Source: Candolleomyces eurysporus (lineage: Eukaryota > Basidiomycota > Agaricomycetes > Agaricales > Psathyrellaceae). Taken from it: 64,000 nucleotides of DNA. The DNA lies in assembly GCA_027579435.1 (NCBI GenBank), contig JANBPK010001060.1:18445-82444 (forward strand), written 5' to 3'. The position numbers were made by a program, and so were the translations under genes. Positions within the stretch are counted from its first letter, which is position 1. Every line of letters begins with the position of its first letter. Under the pieces are notes generated by a model that searched no databases, was not told the DNA's origin, and saw only the letters and a program-made list of their open reading frames with translations. Below, piece after piece: positions 35,946 to 48,900 of this stretch.

Positions 35946-36060
35946 AGTGTGAGGCCAACCAGGGCTTGAGCTCCCACTCCGTCGCGCCCGTCCATTTGAG
36001 GCTCTCGACGCAATCAGAATTGAGGCTGTTCCGGGGAATACGCTCCATGAGGCACCCCAT

Positions 36061-36386
36061 CGCCGATAATTGATGATGGTTTCAACTTGACGGGGGAGGC
36101 GGTGATCAGTTCAACCACATGTCCTACAATGTTCTTTGACGAGAACTACACCCCCAGTGTATTCCATTAGCATGTTTTTCAATAGCAATGAAAGATGCGG
36201 TATGATACAAATCGTGCTGAAATACCCCAAAACCCTATATATATAGTCTAGTGCAAAAGACGAGTCAGTCAAGTCAGATAGTATCGTGAATGTTCAGCTG
36301 AGTGCCTGCTCGATTAGTATGGCTGGTATACCCCCACGAAGGAACCTCTAGTAACCCCCCACCCTCCTCTCTGCCTCAACCTTGTA
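36061..36386. other. Intergenic, MFS start to GT90 end
   Basis: About 330 bases with no gene. A CTATATATATAG stretch at about 36234-36246 lies roughly 290 bases upstream of the MFS start and could serve as its TATA region. The ATG at 36060 is an alternative MFS start. Confidence 0.4.
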
Positions 36387-39300
36387 TCAAACCACGAAGA
36401 ACTCGTCGTCCTCGCTATACACATAATCCTCCTTCCCGACCATCTCCGTCTTCGTCTTCTTCTTGCCATCACCAGCAACCTCTCCTTCGCCCTCGACTTC
36501 AACTTCAACCTCGACTTTCACATCCCGCTCCTCGCTCATGACTCTCGCGTACTCCAGGAACAGCCTGAACATATATGCGGTCATGTCGACTTTGCGCCAG
36601 TGCGTCAAACTCCATTCTCTTCCCTGGCGAGCGATCTTCTCTGCCAGGTCTGGGTGGCCGTTGTTGCCTGAAGGGTCGCCCCGGAAGAAGTATAAGCTGT
36701 CGAGGAGGTCGGACAGGTCGACTTGGACGGGAACATAGTGGACCCATGGTTGGAAGCGGTCGGTGTACCTAGTAAGAGAGTACGTTAGTTAGGAATAAGA
36801 TGAAGGGGAAAAGGTGAAAGACGATGAGAGCGCACCATTCAGGATAGATAGTTGACTTGAAGATCAAAGCGTTGGAGGTAATCAGCCTCTTGAACCTCGA
36901 AGACCACCCATTACCATCAACCTGTTCCGCGGAAATCAGCGATCACATACATAGAAAGGCAAACAAAGCAGAGTTAGCTCACATCCATGATGTACTTGTA
37001 CCTCCCCTGCGCCTTCCCATCATGCCCCTTCCTAAACTCATACGCCTGCTTGAGCTTGTCGCAAATATCCCACTCGCAGTTAATGGGTTCCCCGGTGTAC
37101 GCAACGTCCGCCATCGCCGGGGCCCACTTCGCCTTGGGGATCTCCTCGCTCGGCTCGCCCACCGCCCACCGGCTGTTCGGCGTGCTCCTCAAGACACGGC
37201 TAATCGAAGTCTTGGCCTTGGGGTAAGCACGAGCTGACGAAATCGCGTTATTCAGCGAAAGCAGAGGGTCCGCTCCGCCCTCGGGGGACTGCCCAGCAAT
37301 AGGGTTCCCGCCCTCGTCGAGCTGAGGCTCCTCCACGGTGCGAGGTCGAAGTTCGATCGGGATACCCGTCTCGATCTCCTCCACATCCTCACCGCCGCTG
37401 GTGCTCCGCTTCCACCACCCGTTCCCGCGAGACCCTCCAGGCCGCGGGACGACGTCTTCCACCATCTTGTTCGCCCAATCGACCAGCCTCCCTCTCTGGG
37501 AGAGCCACCACATCTGGCCCTGCACGTATTCGTCCCTCGTCTCCATCTCCGCGTGCGTTTGTTGGTCGAGGTCGGAGTGCGGTTCGTCGGCGTCCGTGTA
37601 GGGAAGCACGTCTTCCCCGCCGTGCCACATCCCCGTGTTGCTGCCCCGCCAGTGGAGCCTCGAGTCCTCTTTCTCGGCGAAAGGCGGGTCGTTTTCGCGT
37701 GGCAGGATGTCTTCGACCCAGTTGAGAGGGAAGGCGGTGATGATGTCGTCGTGCATTGTTGTAGGGGAGTACGAGAATTGGGGGATTAAGGAACGGTGTG
37801 GGACGGGTCCGGGCCCGTGAGCGATGAATTGGCCGTGGGTCAAGAGGTGCGAAGGGTGGTAGCAGGGGTCCATGGTGAGCTTGTGGTCGTAGATGAAGGT
37901 TTTGGTGCTGAGTGTCTTGACGATGATGAGGAGGAAGATGAGGGGGAGGCGGCTTGGGAAAAGGGTGTTTTGTGTTTTAGGGACGAGATGACGGAGAGAG
38001 GTGGNGGGTAGGGAGTGTATGGGAGTGGGTCGATCCAGGCGGGTGAGAAGGGAGGACAAGATGATCTCCAGCCATGGAGTTTTTGCTCTCTCCGTTTCTT
38101 CATGTCAATGTCTAGGAAGTAGAGCAAAACATGAGTTGAAATNATGATAGATAGAAATCAAGAGAACGTACATTTCCCTGCCTTGGCAGCCTCCTTCGCC
38201 TCCTCCCTTAATTCCCAGTCAGTCGGCAGACTAGGTGTATCGTGAGGACTAAACACCGCTCTGAAGGGTCTCAGATCCTTCTGAACCTCGTCAAGCACGT
38301 CCAAAACCAATTCCACACCCTTCAGCATTTCCTGCTTCACAACCTCGTTCTCCGTCGNNGTNTAATTGAGAACATCCAGAGGGTTGTTCACCGAATCCTT
38401 GCCNATAGTATANGAATCCACATGGGCTTCCCAATCCCTTTGNATTTGTCGCAGATGCACAGGGTTGATGCCCCAGAACGGTGCCAAGTCCCTGTCAATC
38501 TGGTCGTATTCGTCTGGGAGCTGGACAGAATTGCTTTGGATATAAGTCCACCAAGCGCCAAACCCTTTGGGTGGGCGGCGTCCGTATCGGCGCTGATACT
38601 CCACACAGGCTTCCTTGAGNGTTTTACTTGCTCCTTTCTGTTTGGCGGCCCATTTGGCTTCTGCCTTCTCGATGAGTTCGAAGATGGGGTGAGAACCGGT
38701 GGGAGAAACTTCGAGAAGTCCGTCGGCGCGGTAGAAGTGGGCACTGTGGTGGGCGTCGTCGCTGCTTGACGACGAGGACTTTGTGGAAGCTTGCTCGTGT
38801 GGTGGAGGCTCGAGGTTCTGGGATGAGCTTGGTGAGGATATGATAGGGAAGCCGAAGAGGTCTTTGAGCTCGAGAGGTTGGCCTGCGGGGTTTGTGGGGC
38901 CTGGACTTAAGGAAACGGTGACCGTCTGTGTAGACCGTACGACGGAGGTTTTCGTCACCGTCAGCAGGAGTTTGTCGATATTAGGGTGGGATGTTTCCGT
39001 GTCCTTTGGTGGGGCTGTTTCGTGGCTGGTTGTCCTCAGAATCACGACGTGGATAGAATATACANGATGTACTCACCTCCAAGCTCGGGTTGAACTCTCT
39101 CCANCCTCCTTCTGAGCGCTCGGTTTCCTCGANCCGAANACCAGGTCCTTCATCACACCNGTGAACCATANCAGAAACCCGACAAAGATGACAACCACGA
39201 CAGGACGTCTCCTGTACTTCGAGACTAGCAAGGCGAGGCGAGTCCGTCTTCGATGTCCAACCTTCGAATACGGGTCCTTCTCGTTGTCAAGGTGAAAGTA

Positions 39301-39402
39301 CTGGCTGCTCGGTGGAGGGGAACGTTTGTCCAGCGACAGAGGCGGGCGCCGTGGACCGAAGACGCCATTGAGNGCTTGAGGAATCTTAATTCTGGCCGTC
39401 AT
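36387..39402 (-). CDS. GT90 / CAP10-like glycosyltransferase, type II membrane protein
   Basis: Exons are approximately 39402-39077, 39025-38172, 38111-36983, 36921-36836 and 36768-36387 (about 925 aa). The basic N-terminus is followed by one hydrophobic segment ([14 protein letters not shown]), as in Golgi type II glycosyltransferases. Family landmarks are [102 protein letters not shown] and [14 protein letters not shown]. These fit the CAP10 domain (xylosyl- or glucosyl-transfer in wall, capsule or glycan synthesis; donor not determinable here). A Glu/Val/Lys-rich acidic tail is unusual. About 15 N bases lie in the gene. The one at 38005 lies between G runs and causes an artificial frameshift. 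Confidence 0.85.
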
Positions 39403-39980
39403 AGCCAAATAGCCAAAGTCAATCTGAGGCCTTGACTGTAAGCTTCCACCCTCGAAGGCCTCGAGGTTTTATGGACGATCGTTGGTCTGCTGGATGGTCA
39501 AAAAGCAAAAAAAAAATTGAGCACCCCTCTTGTTTATGCTCGATATGGGCTAAANATAACATACATCCTGTCCTGCCCCTGGCCCCTGGATGATTTCAAG
39601 CGNATTGGACCGCGTGAACGACGTGGCGCTCAATTCGCGCGTGAGATGACGACTGCCTGTTGCAGGCAGATGATGGTGGCGAGGAGAAGAGCTCAAGCGC
39701 CCGGACATCGTTCTTTGTTGGACACCTAAAATGTACTAGGCGGATTAGGAGAAGCGGAGCGCTGGAAATTCCTGTGTCCAGATTCGGACGCGCCCAGTCA
39801 GTGATCGATGTTAGGCGGGTACTTGGCATCAGCCGCCCTTTTAGCTTCAAGCCCAGACCCGCAAGGTTACGAAAGGTAGAGACAGGGGCCAACTTCCAGC
39901 TCTCAGTGTTCCCTTCTGGCTCGGCTCGACGTGACAGCGTCGTGACGTTTGTGGCGTCTTGCACTCGTCTGCAATACGAA
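39403..39980. promoter_or_regulatory. Divergent intergenic region GT90 / F-box gene
   Basis: About 580 bases, with no gene supported. An A-run lies at about 39506-39515. A small inverted repeat TGCCTG-TTG-CAGGCA is centred near 39662. Several N bases occur, so motif calls here are unreliable. Confidence 0.35.
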
Positions 39981-41700
39981 ATGGAATCGCTACATACATA
40001 TTCGGAACTCCAAAGTTCCTCATCGATCGAAAGTAAGCGCTCGCAAAGATCATCTTTGCAGCGTGTTGACCGTTTGAATTNCCGTANCNNGGACATGNCA
40101 TTCTTAGCGNACATTCGAGCTCGGGCTCTCGACTTGCTGACTTGCCACAAGAGCTCCTTCTCCATATCCTGAAANATCTAGAGTGGCAGGATGTCCTTTC
40201 GANTAGAACAGTACGTGCNACTCCAATTTCCCCGTCGAATCGCTCTGAATTTNCCGTCTTGTCNAGTTATGCAAGGCACTCTTTACCGTTTCCCAAACAA
40301 CAGAGCTATGGCGCTGTCTCCTTCTACGACANCTAGACATCTCCNTGCCCAAGCCATACCTACTTCCCCGAGATATCGCAAGCTACTCTTCTATCAACCT
40401 GGAACACATCATCCGGCAGTCGAGTTACCCTTGGAANTCCTCCTCGCTATGCTCGANNAAGAGGGTCCCTGTCAAACACCCTTTCAACTCCTTTGGNCAA
40501 NCTTTTCTTTTCGTCCCTGGGGGTCGTTGGGTCCTCCAGCCACAGCGAAATGGTTGTGTGTGGTACCAAGACCTCGACTCTCCCCTAGATGCTCTTTCGG
40601 AAGGCGTACTGATTGCATCACCCTTNGACGAAGTGGACACAAGTAGTGTTGCGACCACCCTCGCCATCGATGTCTCTTCAGAGCTCGTCGAACAAGGCTC
40701 GGCGAACCTCAAGGAGTTCAACCTTGCCGTAATCTCCCACCAACTGAAGACGGCGACTGTCATTCGAGTNTGGAAAGTCAGAGTGGACGACAGCACCNCG
40801 ACGCAGCAAGGTTCCCCTTCCCCGACATTGGTTGCAACCGAAANGCTTGCNTCGTTCAATGAAGATCCGAGCGGTATCTTTGGCAATTGCTCTTTGTTTG
40901 GGACATCCATCGCATACAGCATAAAGCTGTATCTCCACTACATTGTAGTNGTAACTTGGGACTCTGTGAAAGATGTGATAGAGAGAAGCAACAATCTACT
41001 CTACCCTCGTCGATATATCCCAACCCGGAGGGGCGCGGTGGGTTTTAATNGCTTCCATANGCATACCTGGNAATGAGCTTAANTGTGCTCCCAGATTTTA
41101 TACCACCTTCCCGGGGGTCGTTTGTTTGTCATCGAAGAATATNCGGCAGCCTGCTTCCGGCTGTGGGATTGGGTAAATTACCCATCTCTGTCCGTCTCAC
41201 TGAGCGACTTCCGGCCCAATTTTCTGGCTTCTCGGCCCAAGCCGCTTTGGATGGAGCGGACGGTGATAGTGTATAACCCACGGCCCTATCCGAATGTCTG
41301 GTTCATTGGCGACACATACCGTATTGTCCTCCCATCGCAGATTGAGATTACTGGTATCANCATCTCTAATCGCCCCGCCGGCGAGTCCNANGTTCCACTA
41401 GTGAAAGTGGTGAAACTCGCGGGAGGNTACCCTTTGGGCGGGTTGTACCGTAGCTATTTGAGCTACGGATATCAGCGCGCATTATTTTTCGACAAAGATC
41501 GCAAGCTGCGGTCTCTCAAGTATANTTGGCCCGACGATGANGCNTTTGGAGAGTCTGAGCTTGAGGCCAGGGAAATTGAAGGCGATGTTGTCCCCATATC
41601 TAGCGANTGTATGTACATGGCTGATACAGCAGGACTCGGTCGTATAGTATTTCCTGATTCCGGAGGAAGCTCCTGGAATATAGTAGAGCGTCNATTCTAG
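39981..41700 (+). CDS. F-box domain protein (N-rich sequence)
   Basis: The probable start at 39981 (MESLHTYSEL) is followed by an intron (about 40034-40108). The F-box then reads LADLPQELLLHILKxLEWQDVLS (about 40130-40200), followed by a second intron (about 40212-40273) and a stretch with ALFTVSQTTELWRCLLLR. After that, one or two frames cover ~450 residues to the stop at 41698-41700, including FRLWDWVNY and WFIGDTYRIVLP. Such proteins are substrate adaptors of SCF ubiquitin ligases. Agaricomycetes have many with an F-box followed by an uncharacterised domain like this one. More than 25 N bases make the exact frame uncertain around 40430-40560 and 41040-41100. I cannot tell whether the gene is intact. 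Confidence 0.65.
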
Positions 41701-42345
41701 AGTTCCATGTCCAATTCTTTCCCATACCCGCTACTTCGGTAGTGGTTCCTCACACCAACTGTGCCTTACCTCAGCATTTTTTCCCCTGTACTAGTGTACT
41801 TAGTCCTGTACAAGAAATCGATCAAAGAGTTTGCTTTGATCTCTTCCATTCTCCGCCTCCAAGCTGATATATTATTCGAGCCAAAATTGAAGACGGGAAT
41901 CAGAGAAAACGAGGGATAAGGTGCATGGTAGAGGCTGATGAACCCTAGGAATCCTAGTCCCCCATTGACGTCGGAGAGCAAATTGCACAGAGAAATAAAA
42001 ACCTTCCCTCTCTAGTGGTATTAGTTTAGGTTACTTGTAGGCTCATGCCGGGCAGGGCTATCCATTCTGCAATCCATGGTGCAGCAAAGAGATCGAAGCT
42101 GCATTGAACGGTAGCTTAAATTACTCACAGGCTCATATGGGACCATCTATTCTGCAATTCATGTTATATGTGATCGATACAACTACATAAATACATTGAT
42201 ATCATTGTGCACATTCACAGACCAATCCAACAGCACCTTTCTACTATTGCTGCAAACCAGACACTACCTTGAACAAAGCAAACCGGTCCGCCATCGCTTG
42301 ANGCAGCAAACTTTTTGTTCAACTCAGATGCAGCTGATGCAGCCC
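41701..42345. other. Convergent intergenic, F-box gene / NLR6
   Basis: No gene. 42000-42340 is the NLR6 3' flank and resembles the flanks after NLR7 and NLR8 (GCAATTCATG-type block at about 42160). The arm/core boundary therefore lies at about 42.0 kb. Confidence 0.5.
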
Positions 42346-45300
42346 TCATGCAGCTAATTCCGCCTTCAGATCTTCAATTTCTCTGCAATCTCGGTCATCT
42401 CCAGTAGCTTCACGCCGCTTTTCGAGAAGCTCTACAAGAGACGCAACATGACCTGCCCGGTATCTGTGTCCAAGAGGGCGGAAGACAAGCACTTCCTGAC
42501 GCAACAAGATTGCTTCATCGAGAACTTCCACAGCTCCATCCTGCTCAAATTGGGATAGATATGCTTGAGCAAGAATAATGAGTGTTTTATGTCGAAGTGG
42601 GTGGGGTGCGGGACGAAGTGCCAGCCCTTCACAACCCAGTGAAATGCACTCGTTCAGGGTCCCAATATTTTTGTTGTGCTGATAAAGAGTGTGGAGACAG
42701 AAAGAAAGATTGTTGAGCAAGAGGGAGNGATCTGGGTGGGGTGCGGGGCACAGCCCAAGGGCTTCGCGATTGAGTGAAATGGCCTCATTCAATGCCCTGA
42801 TGTCACCATTGCACCTATAAAGGTCATCAAGAGCATTGGCAAGGTTGTTGAGCAATAAGTAGCGATCCGGGTGGGGTGCAGGGCAGAGTGCGAGTGCTTC
42901 ACGAAGCAGTGAAATGGCCTCGTTCAGTGCGTTAATGTCCCCATTACGATTATAAAGAGATTGGAGACCACTGGCAAGGTTGNTGAGCGACATCGGGCGA
43001 TCNGGGTGGGGTACAGGGCAGAGTGCGAGTGCATCACGAAGCAGTGAAATGGCCTCGTTCAGTGCGTCAATGTCGCCATTGTGCTTATACAGAGATTGGA
43101 GACCATTGGCAAGGTTGTTGAGCGACTTGGGGCGTTCTGGGTGGGGTGCAGGGCGGAGTGCAAGGGCTTCACGATTCAGGGAAATGGTCTCGTTCAATGC
43201 CTCGAGGTCGCCATTGCGACCATAAAATAGATTGAGAGCGAGAGCGAGACCGTTGAGATACCAGGCACGAGCTGGGTGGGGTGTCGGACTGAGCGAGAGT
43301 GCCATGCGGGAACACGAAATGGCTTTACTGAGAATGTCGCAATCTCCGTTCTGTCGGTAACACCACCGGAGTTGAACAGCAACATCGTCGAGTGAATCTC
43401 CGCGACTGGGATGTGGCTCTGGCCGGAGATCCAAGGCGTGTTGAAAGGCAACCAAAGCCTCCTCATGCATCCGCAGGTTGCCTGTCCGCTCACCCCTCGT
43501 ACCGTAGCACCTCCCTAGCTCCGACCATCCCTCTGCATCTCCACCATCGATCCTTACAGCAACCTCTAAGCAAGCCACCTGAAATGTCCAGTGATCTCCA
43601 CCACCGCTGACCAGCCGACGTGCCACATTCCTCAGAGTCAATGCCATCCCTTCCTCCTCCTCTCGAACGTCCTCCAGTGTTGAGTCAACCTCCCCAGGCA
43701 GTAAGCCTTTGAGAAATAATGCTGCCCATCGTCTACAAGTGTCAGGCATCATTTGCAGCGTGGAACAATGTTCTGTCTGTGACCATTCGTTGTTCGAGCG
43801 TGGGGTCCCGTTGAACACATGATGCGGCCAGTACTTCACAGCATAATGTTGGAGGGGACGAAGGGAAAGGTTATTGCGCAGGGAAGAAGGCGGCAGGATG
43901 GCGACTTGTTTGGAACAAGTCAAGCCTATCGCAGAGTGAGAATCGAAGGTGGAGATGGCGAAAGAGGTGTCCGTCGTTGGTGCCTGGACATACTCGAGAA
44001 ATGATAGATGGAAGAGTGTAATTGCTGGATGGATCATCTTTTCTGAGCCAGGGGGAGGGGATCGTGTCTGGAGAGCGGAGAGAGCGAACTGAATCTTGTT
44101 TATAAGGTGGGGCGGGATGCCAGTAAGCGTGGAAAAGTCTACCAGGGAAAGTGGTTCCTGGAGGACAGTAGTCGCCCCCACCAACCATCGGAAATACTTC
44201 TGGGCATCGGGCGAGGGGAAAAGCCGCTTGAGCGCATTGAAATACAGGTCACCGAGCCCATCATTACTACCACCAACTTGCCGCCGACTTCCGACTATTT
44301 CTGCGAGGATTTCGTGCGGTGGGGACTCGCTGAATGAGTACGAAAGAACCGTAATCACAGTTGATGCCCATACTGGAAGTCCACCTGAGAGCTCCGTGAG
44401 CTTCTCGACGTCGGCAGAGCTAGCCTTCCGCCCATCCACCCACGGAACCATCTCCAGATATTTCTGAAAATACGCCTTGATAACCTCGTTCGAAATTGGG
44501 CCGAGGGCGTACGTGTAAATCGAGACCTTGTCGATACCGGGTAACCGGGAGGCACATGGGTTCAAACGATCCGTCAGGATGAACTTGACGACAGAACTTT
44601 CCGAGTTGAGGAGAGCGAGTGCCTTAGTGAATGTTGGATGATCCCGCCATTCGTCCATAGCGTCCATGATGATTATGAGTGGTTGAGGGTGGCTGAGTGA
44701 CCGCAACGGTTCGAAGATGTACTTTTGGAGGTGGTTTTCTAGCGAGGTGCCGTGACATTGGTCCATCGCCTCCACAATCTTCGGAATCGCTCGAGGATGA
44801 ATACATCCGATTTCGTGAGCTATCATCTTGACGATCGTCTCGGGGTCCAAAGATTCCGTCCGAATGGCGCTTAGGAAAATGGAGGCAGCCAACCGACCCG
44901 CTAAGCGAAACTCGTCTGAGAGATGGCCAGCGAGAGTGGTTTTCCCAATACCAGCTGGCCCATGAATGCACAGGACGAGGACGGTCGAGCTCGATTCCTG
45001 CTCGCATAACTTGTCAACGTCTGGCTTCCGACTGTTGGGTAGGTACTCGACCCGGGTCCTACTCATGTTTGGATGCTTTGGGAGTGTCCCCAGCCGTCCT
45101 CGTTCTGAATCGGTCGGTACCTTGTCAGTGATTCCATCAATATGTCGAATTCAACTGTTCACGTACGAATTTCGAAATTATTCTGCTGCATCCCCACTTC
45201 GTTGAACACGGTGATGACATCCCCCATTTGAAAATTCTGGGCACCCTCAAACAAGGATATCGGCTGTGGCCCCAAAAGGGAAGGTACCTGGGGAGAATGG

Positions 45301-45710
45301 GAAGATGACAGTCGATCCTGCGGATTGTGCGATGCCATGATTCTGCTGCCGCTTGAAGTGGGGAGTATTGGCGGCTGGGATCGGATGGACTCTTGAGCAG
45401 TGAAGATGGAGGTGGAAGCTAAGAGATAACTATTATTTGTTGTCGCGGGCGGTGATTCGATGGGATCGGTTTCGTTTGTAAACAGATGCCTTGATAGTCG
45501 AGAGATGCAACCTTGACCACTCAACGCTGTGGGCTCGTTTGCAAGGGTGAGCAGAACTGACGGTGTTGAGGGATCCGTTAATGGCCCAGCGCCCGTATTA
45601 GCAGTTTCGGCCAAGACTTGGGGACACTTAGCAGCAGATTTGCTGCTGCGCCCCTTGACAAACGACGAGAGACGGCCCAGAAGATTAGGCTTCGTAGACT
45701 CGGGAGGCAT
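42346..45710 (-). CDS. NLR6: NACHT-TPR protein, two exons
   Basis: Exon 1 is 45710-45167 (starts MPPESTKPNLLGRLSSFVKG, NLR3 type), the intron is 45166-45105 (GTACGT...TTCAG, 62 bp) and exon 2 is 45104-42346. Predicted length is about 1100 aa. It has Walker A GPAGIGKTTLAG (Thr in place of the Ser of the left-arm genes), Walker B IIIMDAMDE, KFILTDR, SGGLPVWAS, YWPHHVF and about nine 45-residue repeats. Three N bases in the repeats (42727, 42982, 43004) leave the frame unchanged and look like base ambiguities. It is the NLR nearest the core on the right and points toward it. Confidence 0.9.
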
Positions 45711-46600
45711 CGTGCAAGGATGAGGTTGAACTTAGCAAGGTAGTGAGGGGAGGGAAGCAAGGAGTAACTTCACAGACTGACCGTTGACACGAGTTAGGCA
45801 CGCGGCCACATAGGAGGGGCTGTGATAGTAGACGCCCATAATCCAGTGAAATGCTATGCATATCACGTTATCATCAGTCGTGATATGTGCAGTGTAAACG
45901 GTCACATACAATTGACGCTGCGTCCCCTCTCCACTTTCAACATGTCAAAGGCTCGATACAAGCATGAAAACATGCAAGGATGGACATTCAGTTCGATCGT
46001 TGTCCCCAAGCAAGATAGAGTAATGTACACAAGAACCCCGAAAACCTGAGCACCGCAGAGCCGTCTGGACTCTGGACTCCATTCTAGTCCTCATAGTCGG
46101 ACCACTCTCCAACCCCTTCCCGACAGCTGAGCGCAGGGCGTGCTTAAATGTGTTCCTTCGAAACTCGATAAATCTGTCCCAATGGTTTAAAAAGGAACCA
46201 ACGCCTCTGCGACCGCAATATTAATTATTCGTGGTCCGCAAACAGCGAATAGGCGCAAGAGCGGAGGAGGGAAGCCAAGGGAAGCCCTGCGAAGAAGCAG
46301 GAAAAACGAAAAAGCAGAGAAGACAAACTTGATGGACGAGGGAGAACGCACCTACTGGATCTCTTGCATACCGAAAGAGACATGACCGCCCTGGCTGGAC
46401 TCCGTCGAAGTGCGTTGGATGACAGTTGAGATCGTAGCTGTGGCTGTAAAACCAAGCGTCCGTCTTGGGTCGGCATCAACTCAAGGATGGAAAGAAAGTG
46501 GGTTTTTCATCCGAGAGTACCCAATTTCGCATAATGAGGTTCCTTCTCCTTCAACATGGCGACGACACCCCGGACATCGTATTACTGAGCATGATGTCCA
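45711..46600. promoter_or_regulatory. NLR6 upstream region (V segment)
   Basis: No gene. It is an inverted relative of the region upstream of NLR3 (13860-14730), so the two genes share a promoter-proximal segment as well as the exon 1 type. A TTTAAAAAGG stretch lies near 46186. Confidence 0.4.
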
Positions 46601-47300
46601 TGAAATCAAGAGATAGACACCAAAGCCCACCTTGCATTCATCCACGACGCTTGGTCCGTTGCTTCCTGCGCAATNCCCCCCTCTCTTCTCTGCTTCTTCT
46701 ATCGCATCACTCGTCCCACTGGTACCCCATTCTCCTCCAAGAATAGCCACCCTCCCCTCGACCGCTTTAACCTATCTCGCCACCTGCACTCGAGATATCG
46801 CCCAGGCCTCTGTCACCGAATATCAAACGCGACTTGATCGAGCTTGAACAGACACAGATATAGCCAGTGGCCACGGCATGGATTTCCAGACGTTTGTCGG
46901 TCGGTCGAAGCCAATGACGACAGGTTTAAGGCAGGTCGGTTCGTTGATCGCGATTCCCGTGCAGCACAATTCCATAAACAAGTTCAGTCTTGTTGGGAAA
47001 AGCCAATCCAGATGATACGAAGGTGCCGCACTCGATCTTGCTCAGAACGACAGCGCTTTCCGGACCTGTGGCCCTAGCCGAGGAGTTGAGTGGTGGGACA
47101 GCTTGAGGTGGAAGCGGAATGGGGTACAAGTCGAGCTGAGCGACATCCACGATTGCGAAAAGTAATCTGCATAACCCTAAGCATGTCATGGTATTAAGTA
47201 AGGCCTCATGATGCATGGAACTCATACATAGGAATGAAGGGCTGCGTACTGTTAACGACCCGGAGGAGTGACATAGTAGGCGGGCATTTGGCAAAATCCC
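46601..47300 (-). pseudogene. U segment: possible small-protein remnant, right copy
   Basis: The partner of 13090-13690 on the opposite strand. It reads LLFAIVDVAQLDLYPIPL, then PQAVPPLNSSARATGPES, then IECGTFVSSGLAFPNKTELV (47000-47160). An intron-like stretch precedes it. The frame relation to the presumed first exon differs from the left copy, so one or both are broken. No family recognised. Confidence 0.3.
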
Positions 47301-47339
47301 GCTCCGAAGCCCAAATTTTGACTTCAGCCCATCACCGAT

Positions 47340-48900
47340 GAATGGATCTGACTCCAGTTGAATCGATTCCGAGCAAGTGGTTTCTCAAAACAGAAAGGTT
47401 TCAGGACTGGGGGTAGAGGATTGTCAACGGAGCATCGGACACGGGCTCGGAGGCCGGCTATTTGGCAACACCGCTCGACGCCAAACAAACACGGAACCTC
47501 TCCTCCATCCCCTTACGGTCGAGCTAATCTTGCCAAACAAGGATCGAGCTATGCGTAACCTGCCCCCTTTGGCAATCCGAACTCGCAATTCGAGTTTCTT
47601 TGTGGCACCTAATCTCTCGCCGTCCTCATTCTCAAGACTCATCAACCAATGGACTCCCACACGCTTGTAATTGGACTATACCTGGGATGGTCTTCATCGG
47701 TCCTTGGACCAATCTCTGCCCGTCCAGTGGGTTGTATGTGGATCTAGTACGCCCAACAGTCATTAAAATTATCTCTTCCACTCACCCTTGATCGCTGACC
47801 TTTCTTTCTTTGCAGATGTCATTGCTCCTTCTAGGTTGTAGCTCCGCCCGCAAGTGTCAAATGGCTATCGACCTCGTCAACCGAAGCTTCAACCTCCCCT
47901 ATTACATCACAATCGGGCAGGACGATAATCGGCGACCGTCCTCCCAGATTATTTGGATCAAACTCTTGACCCTTCCGCTTCTCGCGTCCACATCCCTGGG
48001 ATGCGTATCTGCCTGCCCACATATATCTCACTCGTTCATCATCGATGGGACAGGAACCCGTTTTCCGCGTCACCCATTTTTCACTACCCTCCATCGCAGC
48101 ACACTCTTGCCCTCCTCGTCTATTTGGCCAATTCCCAGACCTGGCCGAGACTAAACCGCAAGGGCTGAGGGCAATACCAATGTTGCTTTTGCGCTGCGGT
48201 GGCCCGGGTTGGGCTGAACGTCTGGGCTCGGAGCACACTCTTTGTCCCTTATCACTTTCGTTCAATGTCGCCTTACCTCCATTGCCGACTTGAGCCAATC
48301 TCGCCGTCCTCCATCTCCCCAGTTCACTGTTTTACCCCAAGGATATCTTTTCCAACAAAAGAGAGGCCCGGTAGTGACGCAGATGTACTGACGGAAGCGT
48401 TACTTACCTAGGTGAATCCAGAGGTTGCACGGGCTATGGCCACCGAGTTGTAGGCTATGTGTGGATTTATGGAATGGAGAGAGGCGTGCGTCGAAGCACT
48501 GCACACGAGTAGAAGTAGCGATGGGCCAGGGAAAATGGGACGGAATTCGAGTGTCACAACTCGGAAGGGATGAAAGGCCGAGTTGCGGAATTAACAGTCT
48601 TCGCTCGCTCAAACCTCCTGAATCTTTGCTCAAGCAGCAGTTGCCTGGGTCTCCGAGATCAAGATTCCGATGTCAGTGTGTTCATCGAGGTATGTTCATA
48701 TCTGTCCTATGGATCTTTCACCATATCCTTGCCTTTGTTCCAGTCGCTTGAGGAGCTCAAGCAAGTAATTCAGAAAACCTGAGAAGAGCGAACGCGGTCT
48801 CTCGGAGAGCAGTCAACCACGACGATTGAAGAACAGGCTTCGATGCGCGGCCAAATTTCGAGAGGAACAGAGAAGGGGTTCGCCTATCCCGGAATCCTAA
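47340..48900 (+). repeat. T segment, right copy 1
   Basis: Same segment as 58640-60060 (same orientation) and 11340-12780 (opposite orientation). It contains an intron-like TTTCTTTGCAG at about 47805-47816 conserved with 59088-59096, and frames such as YYITIGQDDN and IDGTGTRFPRHPFF. No continuous protein is seen. Confidence 0.6.

Noticed and set aside
35889..36060. MFS start at 36060 with an intron 35925-35889
   Set aside because: The junction is in frame and the peptide looks plausible, but a 37-bp intron is shorter than any other in the window; kept only as an alternative.
37553..38011. Plus-strand frames opposite the GT90 gene
   Set aside because: They overlap strongly conserved CAP10-domain sequence on the minus strand; GC-rich codon use explains the open antisense frames.
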